A stretch of DNA of 64,000 bases from Gnetum montanum (lineage: Eukaryota > Streptophyta > Gnetopsida > Gnetales > Gnetaceae), in contig MNCI01016352.1 in NCBI GenBank assembly GCA_015680685.1, forward strand, positions 157,238 through 221,237, written 5' to 3'. Under the pieces are notes generated by a model. It worked only from the letters and a program-made list of their open reading frames with translations, did no database searches and was not told where the DNA came from. Below are positions 47,761-58,125 of this stretch, in pieces. Position 1 is the stretch's first letter. The number at the start of each line of letters is the position of its first letter. Both the position numbers and the translations under genes were made by a program.

Positions 47761-49360
47761 GTACTCTGTAGTCCATGGATTCCCTATTCAATTTATAGTC
47801 TTTACTATTTTAGTCAATAGGTCCTCATTTGGAAATTGATCCGATAAAGGTTCTACTCAGTTATCTGCATCCCATTTCAACCTTGATAAATGATCAACTA
47901 CAACATTTTTTTGTCCCTTATTTTATCAATCATTGTTATGTTAAACTCTTGGAGAATCACAAATCATCTTATCACTCTCAGACTAATCATTGGCTTGTTC
48001 AACAAAAATTAGATGGCACTATCATCGGTGTGGACATATATCTAGTAACTAAGGACATAATGTTTGAATTTTTCAAGCACATACACCATGGCCATTAGCT
48101 TCTTTTTAGTAGTGATGTAATTTAGTTATGCTCCAATGATGTTCCTACTAGCATAGTGTATGTAATATGGTCTCTTTTGATCATCAAGTTGTGTTAGTAC
48201 TGCACCAAGTGCATAATTGGAAGCATCAGTCATGATATGAAAAGGCCTTAACCAATCCATAGCTTGGATAATTAGTGTCTCAACTAACTTATGCTTTGAG
48301 ACCTCAAATGCCTTTTTACATGACTTAGTCCACTCAAAGGATGCATCTTTTTTTTGAGTTCTACAAGAAGTTTGGCTATTTTCAAAAAGTTTTCAATAAA
48401 TCTTCTATAGTATCCTATATGGCCTAAAAAGTATCTTACATCTTTTACTATCTGTGGTCATTGAGTGATGCTTTGGATGACTCTAATTTTTTTCAAGATC
48501 TACCTCTATACCCTTCTGGGATATTTTGTGTCTTAGCACTATGCCTTCCTAGACCATACGATGACTCTTTTGCCAATTGAGCTTTAGATTAGTTTCGACA
48601 CATTTTTTAGGTACCTGCTCTAGTTGGTCCAGTGCTTGTTTGAAATCTAGCCCATATGTGGAGAAATCATCCATAAAAACTTCAATACCATTGGTTATCT
48701 ACTTTGGAAGATACTTAAGACTAGTTTCTACAAGGTTGTCAGTGCATTGCAAAGACATCTGTCTGTAAGTAAATGTTTCAAATGGACTGGAAAACGTGGT
48801 TTTCTCTTGGTCTTCAAGTGCAATGTAGATTTGAGTGTATCCATTGTATTCATCCAAAAAACTATAATACCCATGTCATAAAATTGTATCCAGGACCTTA
48901 TCAACAAATGGCTAAATTTAATAGCTAAAAGTTGATGCAGACATGCCATTTGCATCCCTTCTTTGGAACCATCACTAAAGAACTTACCCATTCACTATCA
49001 ACAATTGGATAAATGAATTCTGCATTCAACAACTTTTCCAATTCTTTTTTTACTACCTCCTTGAGTTTAGGATTAAGCCTTCATTGAAGTTGGCATTTTG
49101 GTTTGACTATAGGATCAATGTAGATCCAATGATAACAAATTCATGGATCAATTCCATGATCTAATCATAAGACCATGCAAACACTGTAGGCCATCTATTA
49201 AGCAGTTCCAATAGTTTTTCCTTATTCTCTTTTTCTAGGTTGGCCTTGATAATTACTGGCTTCTTGTTATTCAAAAATGCATATTCTAACATCACGAGTA
49301 GGGCTTTCAATTTTAGTGGTTTCAGTTTCATTATGTCTAGGATTTCCAAGTGTCCCTAGT
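47761..49360 (-). pseudogene. Reverse transcriptase and RNase H of element C
   Basis: Minus strand. It begins near 49349 (LEKENKEKLLELLNRWPTVFAWSYD), then reverse transcriptase with the catalytic EVFMDDFSTY near 48650-48680 and a frame with KSHRM. RNase H follows (about 48080-48330): FHIMTDASNYALGAVLTQLD, YYIHYASRNI and a KKLMAMVYVLEKFKHYVL stretch. It is broken by numerous TAG stops. FMDDF matches element B. Confidence 0.75.
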
Positions 49361-50110
49361 TTGTTTCTTCCTCCTAATTATTCTAAGGGTACAAGTGTCT
49401 TTTTCTTAGCTATTCCAACTTATCTATTTTTACAATGTAGGTATTGATAATCTATTCTTATGGTTCCATGTACTTATTAGATTAAGTTTCTTCACTAGTA
49501 ATTATCCACCAAGTGCCCTCTTGTTGGGTGGTTGCTACATACAAGAAATTTTGCATACATCATGTTTCAATCCATTGATTGCATGCCTTAGTCTCTTTTC
49601 ATCTAATAACCCAAATTATTTGCATGAAATTTCACCTTTGATCATTGTATGTGATACATGAAACCCTTCATCTGCATATGATTTTGGCTTCATCTTCTTT
49701 GGAAATTTTCAAGGACAAATCAAAAATTCCAAGCTTATCATCCACAATGCTAAGCCAAGCTCTTCCCATGATAATTGGGAACTCTCCCTTATTTTTTCCC
49801 ACATGAATAACTAGAAAATTGATAGGATAGGATGAGCCATTGATAGTAGTAATCACATCATCCACCTGTCCAAGTGAAACTATGATTACCTAGTCTACAA
49901 GCTCTAAATGGATTTTACTTTTCCTTAGTGGTCGGAGGTTCTAGGCCTGGTACATGTCTTGAGATATCAAATTTACTTTAGACCCAAAATATAGTAGAGC
50001 TTTGTACAATCTTTATCATGCTATTTGGAGATAAATCAAGGGACTTCCTAGATCAATTCTTTTTTGTGCAAGAGTCGCTACCTTGATTCAATGGATTACT
50101 ATGTGCATGA
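49361..50110 (-). pseudogene. Protease and pro-pol linker of element C
   Basis: Protease motifs FGSKVNLISQDMY near 49965-50005 (the active-site Asp codon is altered), then VDDVITTINGSSYPINFLVIHV and FPIIMGRAWLSIVDD (49668-49865). It closely parallels element B's protease. The linker to reverse transcriptase is low in signal. Confidence 0.7.
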
Positions 50111-52657
50111 GCATGATAGTTGTGACATTTGAACCTAATGAAGTCAGAAGCTTACTACATTGAGAAGGACTTGATGTGGATGGAGTGGAATTAAAGATGT
50201 TTCCCATCTACTAAGTCTTTTCTGGACTTGTTCTAAAAAATGGTCATTTCCTGGTTTGAGACTCATGAGTAACCTTACCCTCATGAATATTGATTACCCT
50301 TGTAGAATTTTTTGGTTGGGGTCATGATGGCAAGTCCTCCTACATGACAAGAGATGGCATTAGTGGCATAGGATTTAAGTGTTGAGTAGAAGGTCCAACT
50401 ATTGGTGGATGCACATATGAGTTGGGTTCAGTCCTTGGCAACATCGATTTGTGGTATTCTACTAAATAGTACTATGGGACTTGAGTTGTAACACAATCAA
50501 GTAATACTAGCTGTTGGATGAAATATCCATATGGATATGGCTATTGGTATGGATAAGGCTAGTGAGATGGTGGAATAGCCCATGATTGAGGTTGCTACCA
50601 CTACTGATAATATTGCTCCTACAACTATGGTAAAGCTCCATAAGGATCATACATTGGTTGAAGGTTCTATTGGTAGTTACCTTGAGGATAAGGTAACTGT
50701 TTGGGCATTTGTTTTTGAATAATTTTTGGGTTAAGTGTGTATGCCCCTATTTCTTGTAGATGTATCACAACCAAACAACATCCCTTAGGATGTTCATGCT
50801 AATACACAATACAACCTTCTTCATCTATAGAGTTGATATTTGGGACCTCAAATACTAAAGCAACTTTGCCTTTACGTCCAAGTTCTCTCTTCTTTCATTT
50901 GTCTTTGCCTTTTGCAAAGGCTTGCTCTTCTCTTTCCTTCACAATCTTTTGTGTTGTTATACATCTTTCATCAATTGAATCCCACATTTTTGCTACCTAT
51001 GTTGTTACAGCAACAAATTTTTTTTGGATTGGTAGCATCTCTCTTCGAATTGCCTAGTCCAAGGTTTCTTCCTCTTGGGTATCACACACCTTTGCATCTC
51101 TCTTTCTTATTGATGGATCCCTATTGTACTCTTTAGCCAATTCTTTTTTTTTTTTTTTGAGTTCACCTTCTTCTTTTTTCACTTGATTGATTAGTCTTTG
51201 AATACAATGGACAGTCAATTCTAATAATCTTCCCTGGGCATAAACCCTAAGGGTCTCTCTGGTTTTACTTCTTAGCCCATCTATGATCTGCCTAAGTTGT
51301 TCCTTTGATGAAAATCCATGGCCTAGGCATCTATGTAACAATGAATAATATCTTTCTATTGTCGCATCAAGGGTTTCATGAGTCCCTTGTTTCTAGTTAT
51401 GGATTTGTTTTCTTAGATTTCACACTCATGAATAGGTCTTATATTTATCATTAAAGATTTCAAGCATGGTACTTTAGTGTCTGATGGATTCAAGTTCTAG
51501 TGACCTGTACTAGCTTTCCACTACCTTCACAAGTGTTCTAGGAAACAACTTCAATTTGTTCCAATCACTCTCTATGTTTCAAAGAGCACAAGCATTGTGG
51601 AATGCTTGAAGGTGATGCTAGGGATTAGCATTGTAACCACCTTCAAATCATGGCATATTATTCATATCTAACCATTTGATTCAGCTATCTCTCATGTGCC
51701 TAGTCATTATGTAGAGAACTTCTTGAATATTTATCATATTTTGGATTGCCATTAGGGATTCATTATCATGATTGGATTTGTATGGTCTGTTATAGTGATG
51801 ACCCCTTCTATGATCATGTCTCTCTTGATCCTCTCTTATATCTCTTCTTCTTTTTCATTCATATCTTCATCTTTTAAATTAGAGTGCCTTGAATATCTGT
51901 CATGATGGCCATGAGTTTGCATTTCTTCTCTATTAGAGTCCATATACATATGTCTTCTCCTATCAGAGTCCTTTGACAATCGTGATGAGGCAAATGAGAT
52001 GGTAGGAGAACAATGTTGCCTAGTTCTCCTTTCGTGACTCTTGTATGTCTCTTTGTAAGATTTAGCATGATACCTTGGCCTAGAGTCCCACTTGTATCTT
52101 GAGTCAATAGCCTCCCCCTTTTGTGTCTCTATCAAAGTAGAATGAAGTTGGGCTTTGATAGGTTCCTCTAGTTTGATGATAGGTGTCTTTGAAGGCTCCT
52201 CATGCTTTTGGTGGAGTTGTTCTAAAATGAATTGATTAGCATCAAGTTCTTCTATGATAACAAAAGTGTTAGCCTGCTTTCCTTTGGTGTGTATATGTTT
52301 GATTTCCATGATAACATTTCTTCTCATTTAATCCTTTATGGGTTCATAGGGTCTAGTCATGTATTAAGTTACATGATACCCTTCCTAAATTTGATCCAAA
52401 TGCATTCCCTTTAGACTAGTTTGTAGCATGCTCAATGCTACATGTTTTTGAGGTAGGACTATGTTTCCTTGTATATCTCTCCATCTCATTTACTTGTCCT
52501 AATGGAAGATGAAAGTAAAGTCTAGATGGTACAAATCCTTGTAGGCATAAGTGATTCATGTCTGCATTAGCATCCCCCATTCTTCTTCATCAACAATTCT
52601 ATCACTACTTCTTCTTATCTCATTAGCAGGTGATGGTTGATCATTATGCGAAGCCAT
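50111..52657 (-). pseudogene. gag of element C
   Basis: Starts at 52657 with Met-Ala-Ser-His-Asn. An open stretch (51836-52327, 163 codons) is rich in Arg, His, Ser, Lys and Glu with an RRHMYMDSNREE segment. The capsid part (51054-51341) has YIDA-type then SKEQLRQIIDGLRSKTRETLR and VYAQGRLLE followed by a Lys run. A zinc-knuckle-like EHPKGCC is near 50780-50800. It aligns with element B gag (HIIDGLRFETRKTL). Many stops. Confidence 0.7.
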
Positions 52658-52776
52658 GTTATAGTTCTTAGACAGTTTCAGTTAAAAGCGTGCTTTACTT
52701 ATGATTGTTAGATTTGACTTTAAGTTTTAGCTACAACAAACTTTGAAAAATAAATTACTTAGCATAGCATTAACTT

Positions 52777-52796
52777 GTCCCTAGCAATAGTGCTAA
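52777..52796 (-). other. Primer-binding site of element C
   Basis: TTAGCACTATTGCTAGGGAC on the minus strand follows the LTR end CTCATCA. Compared with the tRNA-Asp-type PBS the differences are nearly all G-to-A or C-to-T, typical of methylated-cytosine decay. Confidence 0.7.
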
Positions 52797-53549
52797 TGAT
52801 GAGTGGTGGGTACCCCTATACCCAACCATATGAATCATAAGTGTTCATGCATGATCTGGTTGAATTCTGTGAATGGGACTAGTTATGGCATCTAGATTGT
52901 TAAGCATTGATCATAGGACACTGTCTTTCCACTTGGACTAGTGGTAGCTTTGTCATGTATGATTTAGTCCAAAGTGAAGCATATGATAATTGATGTTGTT
53001 ATGGCCTTAAATTAATTTTAATGATAATAGAGAAATTAAGTATTTAATCTAACTAACAATAAGAAGGTAAATCTAAAACTAGCCTAGAGCAATGAGCATC
53101 TAGTCCTAACTTACCATACACACCTTGAGCTCATGTAACCATTACTGGGTTACCATGTGTCATTGCTTGGTTTGCCCAGTATCATAACACTTGGTAACCT
53201 AGTAATGGTTACATAAGCCCAAGGCGTGTATGGTAAGCTAGGACCATATGCTCATCGCTCTAGGCTAGTTTAGATTTACCTTCTTTTTGTTAGTTAGATT
53301 AAATACTTAATTTCTCTATTATCATTAAGATTAGTTTAAGGCCGCAATAATATTAATTATCATATGCCTCACTTTGTACTAAACCATATGTGACAAAGCT
53401 ACCACTAGTCCAAGTGGGAAGACAGTGTCCTAAGATCAATGCTTAACAGTCTAGATGCCACAACTAGTTCCATCCATGGAATTCTATTGGATTGTGTGTG
53501 AACACTTATGATTCATATGGTTGGATGTAGGGGTACCCGCTGCTCATCA
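52797..53549. repeat. Palindrome of about 750 bp in element C's 5' LTR
   Basis: Arms of about 376 bp start TGATGAGTGGTGGGTACCCC and end with its imperfect complement GGGGTACCCGCTGCTCATCA. Arms agree at roughly nine bases in ten. The centre (about 53165-53180) lies in the LTR's own short ggttacca / tggtaacc inverted motifs. Confidence 0.85.
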
Positions 53550-54248
53550 ATGTGGCCCAACAATGCGACTCATTAGAAAACATTATGAAATGAGTATAAG
53601 TTCTATCAACTACAAGCAATGGAAAAGTAAAGCTAAGCTAACCTATTAATGATAAGTATTTGCTTTTGGTTTACAATACATGTCTTGGGCTAATGAAACT
53701 ACCACAAGGATTACCAAGTAACTTTGCTACTGAGTGAATCAGGCAAAGCTACTATTGGATGACCAGTCAATTATACTTTCCACTCGAAACTAGTCATACT
53801 TATTCTGCCCATACTACTAAACATGGAAAAAGTAAATAACTTGTCAAATGTAAATGATGATAGAAAAGTACATTTTATAGGAATATAAATCTATTCTAAA
53901 TGAGATGCTTTAATGGTAAAAAATAATCTCAATCTTTATTTTTATGCATGAATTATGTCCAAGAATAATCCACTTGAATAAAGATGTTGAACAACTATAG
54001 TTTATCATATGGTAGACACTCACAACTATTGTTAAGTTCAAGAAAATAAACTAATAAAGTTTTGCTAAGTGTTGGATGAAAAGGTGATTTTGACATGATG
54101 GTGAGCTCATATTTATATGCATGACCATGGTCCACTACATCACATCTATGACATCGTATGTTATGATTATCTATATATATATATCATAGCTTAACATACA
54201 ATATCATAGATACAATATCAAAACCTATTATAATAACTTGATTTATCA
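52797..54248 (-). repeat. Rearranged 5' LTR of element C
   Basis: Three blocks. 52797-53172 is the LTR 3' part in minus orientation, joined correctly to the PBS. 53174-53549 is an inverted copy of that same part, ending CTCATCA. 53550-54248 is the remaining middle and U3 part of a minus-orientation LTR, lacking about 200 bp at its left. TATA on the minus strand is near 54109-54118, with GATATTGTAT motifs at 54146-54230. Confidence 0.7.
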
Positions 54249-57200
54249 CCTATCTCATAATTGAAGTTGGCTTCATAGTTAAATGATGTGATGCAAAAGC
54301 ATAACATTTTAGTCATCTATGCTAGATGTTATTCTCATTTTGTTTTTGTTTTATTGGCTTGTTGAGCTAGGTGATGCTTGAATGGTGTAGTGTACCTTAT
54401 ATAGGATCCTTTATACATAAGCATGCATTGTTGATCATTCATAAATAGACACCATAATTTGATACCTAATCTAAAGAATATTCTAAATTTTTTAGAGAGT
54501 GAGATAAAACATTGTTAATCTTCTTGATCTCATTAAGCATATAAAATCTATTTTCACACCATTTAATTCTTGTAGGTATGCTTCTTTTGCATGAAATTAA
54601 TTATCTTCATTGTAAAAAGGAATTTGGTATTATAAGTAGGCAAAAAGACTCATATTCAATCAATTACATAGTAAAATCTTCCTAATTCTTGTAATTTATG
54701 TTATCATGAGGGACATTTCTTTAATGTTTGTTCTTTTATGCTTAAGAATAAAGATGTTGAAGAAAAGAAGAAATGTATTGAAGTTGAAGATAGAGAGAGA
54801 GAGAAAAAACAATCTAAAGGTGAAGATATGAAAAATTAAGTTAATGTCAATGATAAGAATGATTAAATGATAATAAAGAAAACTAGAGAAGATAAAAGCT
54901 TTTGTGAATACTTTTACTACAAGAGGTATTGATTAGTTTGGATAGATTGCTCATAAAGTAATATTTTTTATTCTAAGAATATTGTAAACTCAAAGATTAA
55001 AACTTTTGTCGAAAAATGGTTTACAGAAAATGGCAAAGATTCTCAACATAAGTTCAATCTTTATGGACAATATGTCATCATATTCTATTGAGTTTTCCTT
55101 TCTTATGAAATTTAGTATCTCACTAAAGCTTTCTATTTCTACCTTGAATCTTTTTACTATTTTGAGTTTAAGCATGAATGTAGAAAGTGATGTAAATGTT
55201 GTTAGGTTTGGGATCATCCTTTTTACTAATAATTAATCTTCCTCTCTTGATTTTTCAAAGCATCAATTGTAAGGTTGTACACTTGAGTAGGAGTCCCTAA
55301 TATTGGACATGTTTTTTGTGTTTCCTACTTAGTGTTAAGCATGTGATGTACTATGAATTTTTTGCTTATTATGACTAATTTATATAATTTACCATGACTG
55401 GGAAGATGTCCTTGGTGTTATGAACCCAAAAAATTATTTAGGATGACCAAGAAGGACCCTTTTTGATCACCTAGTTAGTAGTTGGCTTTTTGGCCTTAGA
55501 AAAAAGGGTAAAGCTTTGCACTCTTTTCAAAGCGCCATGTCATGATTTCATTTTCTATGAAAGGTTTCCGTGTGAAGAAAAGAAGAAAACTATCTCCAAA
55601 GCACAGTGAATGAAGTAGCCAAAAACAAAAAAACAAATTGCAATAGAGTTAGCTTTTCCAAATTTAGTATAGAAATATAAAAACAATTGATAATGCAAAA
55701 GAATTTGATTATGAATTAAGTATATAAATATGAAAGCAATTAATAATGCAAAAGATCTTTATATTTAACTTTTGATGAAGATCATAGTTATGTTTCAAAC
55801 TTGTATAAAATAATTACACAACAAAAAATATTTTTAAATGTAAAAAAAAGTGTCATTAATACTTAGGTTTAAAGGAGTGGCAAATTCCCCTGATCCATTT
55901 CTAAACATATTGTGTAATTAAACACCCGTAAAAAACATGAGAAGTCTTCGCTTCTTAAAAGGACAAGATTCGGAGTAACACCTTGATATACTACAATACC
56001 ATAAAAAAAGCTCCCAGGATAAATAAGAACTTTCCAAATACATCTCATTCACAAAAAAAAAATACCATGCGATATCATGAAAGAACATGCTCGTGCAGCA
56101 AAAATTGTTCTGAACATATTTTAAGTTTGTCGAGAGGTAGAAACTTCTATTTAAATTGAATTCATGAACCTAAACTTTAATTTAAATTGAAATCATGAAC
56201 CTAAACTTTAAGCCTTCTTCCCCGTTACAAATGTCTGTACTCGGTATCTCTCGTGTGTGGGCTTGCGGTTCAAACCTTCCAACAGTTGGGTGACGTCTGA
56301 AATGATGTGCTGTCCCCCAACGGAAGGCAGACATGTCCCCGAACTTTTTGATTCGGTTCATCCGTTCTTCGCTTGTGGACAGATTCCTTTTTCTTTCGCA
56401 ACGTGCCAAGCTTGCATTTTCACAGAAGCAAATGAAGTCCACCGAATTGGCATCATAAACGTAAACAAACATTATATGATTATAGAAATCAGAGTCACGA
56501 AAAATGCTATGCGGAGGTTCGCGATTCGGTTAAATTTTTACGAACTGTTCGCTGTTCGCGTTGGATTCGGATTCGGGAGTGCGTACAGAAACGTATTAAA
56601 TCCGGTGCGTATTTCATAATTTCCAATGAAATTTTGTCTGGATCTGTACATATACATAGAAATGATTGCCTTGTCTCTTGCCTTGCCTGGTATTCTTGCC
56701 TTGTTCTCAATGTCAGAATTGTGCATTAAAATCTTACTTATCTTTTCCTGTTCTGAATCTTATTAGCAACTTCATTTCATTGTTAAGTGGGCAACTTCAT
56801 TTCATTGTTAAGTGGGCAGCAGGGAATCAAGGTTCTTGGCATTCGCATGACACAGATCACAGAGAAAAAGGGAGTACAAATGAATAAACAAACACACGAA
56901 AATCACGAAAGAGCCACTTTGGTAACCGAAGGCCGAAGGGCCGAGTTTGGGTCATACGGAAATCAAGTTTGGGGCGGGGCGTGCGAGGAAAACATTGCAT
57001 TTGCATGGATTGGCCTGCCTTTGGGAGCGTCAAAGGTTCCGCCATGACTCACACATTCACGTGTGTTTATTGGTCATTGCTGGTTTTTTTTTTAAAATGT
57101 GTTTGCTTGCTGAGAAAATAAAAAGTGAAACGGGATCATCGTCATGGGTCATGACTCATGAACTTGATGACGGATGGATGCCTGTTCAACTTTTTTTAAA

Positions 57201-57903
57201 ATGTGTTTGCTTATGAGCCAACAAAGCCCACCAGCACATAGCCAATGGCCATATGCAAGCTCATGGCACTATGTTTTTACTTTCCCCTTCTTCATCATGA
57301 CTAGTACTGATTCTCTAGCTTTTGAAAGGTTTTGGATCTTCATAGGGGTGGTGAGTTGCGGGGTGTGCCTAGTTGAGTTATGTTGTGTTTTCTTATAATG
57401 TGGTCATATTTAAGATGGCCCTAAGGGCGCTACTCATAGGTCATTGTTGAACAAAAGTATTAGCAAATGTGATTTCTTATAAATTTGGTTGGGCCTTGAG
57501 GCTTAATTTCATTCTTGGAAAGATTGGATTAAGTAAATAAGGGTTTCATTTTATTGCTATCATTATGGTTGTTGCAAAAATTATATGTTTGGCCAGATTA
57601 TGGCTCTTGAGTAAGTAAATGGATTCGATGCCCTCTATGCCTTTGCAAATTTTCTTGATTCAGTTTAATGGTGATATTGCAATCTTCTGTGCAATTTTTA
57701 AGCATTAACAATATTTTGGATTTACATTGTACTTGTTCTATATTCTACAATGTTGTTTTTTTATGACATATGAGATTTAATTTTTTAAAAAAACTAATAT
57801 ATTTAAATGTCCTGACTACAAACCCGTCCCCACTTTTTCTTGAGGCACACTTACCCAAACATGTTCAGAATCACCAATCTGATTCCTGGCTTTCACGAAT
57901 CAG
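54249..57903. other. AT-rich intergenic region upstream of the UGT gene
   Basis: No supported gene. It holds a zinc-knuckle remnant (54690-54731), a tandem pair of about 33 bp at 56147-56208 (tttaaattgaa.tcatgaacctaaacttta twice), a tandem pair of about 25 bp at 56766-56816 (caacttcatttcattgttaagtggg twice), and a direct repeat of tttttttaaaatgtgtttgctt at 57087 and 57190. Short frames near 56180-57400 overlap on both strands and have no recognisable domain. Confidence 0.5.
54684..54837 (+). pseudogene. CCHC zinc-knuckle fragment of a retroelement-type gag
   Basis: NSCNLCYHEGHFFNVC gives C-x2-C-x4-H-x4-C with Gly before His (54690-54731), followed by a Lys/Glu-rich stretch (KNKDVEEKKKCIEVEDRERE) to a stop at 54835-54837. 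Upstream there is a stop at 54672-54674. This pattern is typical of copia or gypsy gag. No other domain is left nearby, so it is a short relic. Confidence 0.45.
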
Positions 57904-58076
57904 ATTCTTTTGATGCATAACAAAAATGTTATTGCTGACGGAGACGACTAATTAGCCACAAAAGCTTTGACTTAGTAAGCAATTCTTTTGATGCATAAGA
58001 AAAATGTTATTGCAGACGGAGACGACTCTGGAAAGAGTCTAAATAGCCACAAAAGCTTTGACTTAGTAAGCAATTA
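57904..58076 (+). promoter_or_regulatory. Duplicated proximal promoter of the UGT gene
   Basis: Two head-to-tail copies (57904-57981 and 57982-58076) share attcttttgatgcataa, aaaatgttattgc.gacgga, gacgact and agccacaaaagctttgac. Each copy holds a W-box core TTGACT (57967-57972, 58058-58063). Copy 2 has about 16 extra bases (ctggaaagagtctaaa). The array ends about 50 bp before the start codon. No canonical TATA box was found; ctaaatag at 58039-58046 is a weak candidate. Confidence 0.6.
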
Positions 58077-58125
58077 AGCATTATCCATCGGGACGGAGGA
58101 GAATTAGAGAAGAGCAGCTAGCGCA

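Larger units (their letters stand above)
37088..54248 (-). mobile_element. Element C: Athila-like Ty3/gypsy retrotransposon with rearrangements
   Basis: Minus strand, from a rearranged 5' LTR (52797-54248) through PBS, gag, protease, reverse transcriptase, RNase H, integrase, a duplicated spacer/promoter/ORF block, the extra ORF, PPT and 3' LTR (37088-37962). The 5 bp outside the two ends (ACACA and CCTAT) do not match. The two LTRs are only about two-thirds alike by eye. The copy is either very old or a recombinant of two elements. All coding parts are decayed. Confidence 0.75.

Noticed and set aside
56182-57398. Overlapping frames of 60-120 codons upstream of the UGT gene
   Set aside because: They overlap on both strands, have no domain, lack introns or signals I can support, and local tandem repeats explain part of the open length.
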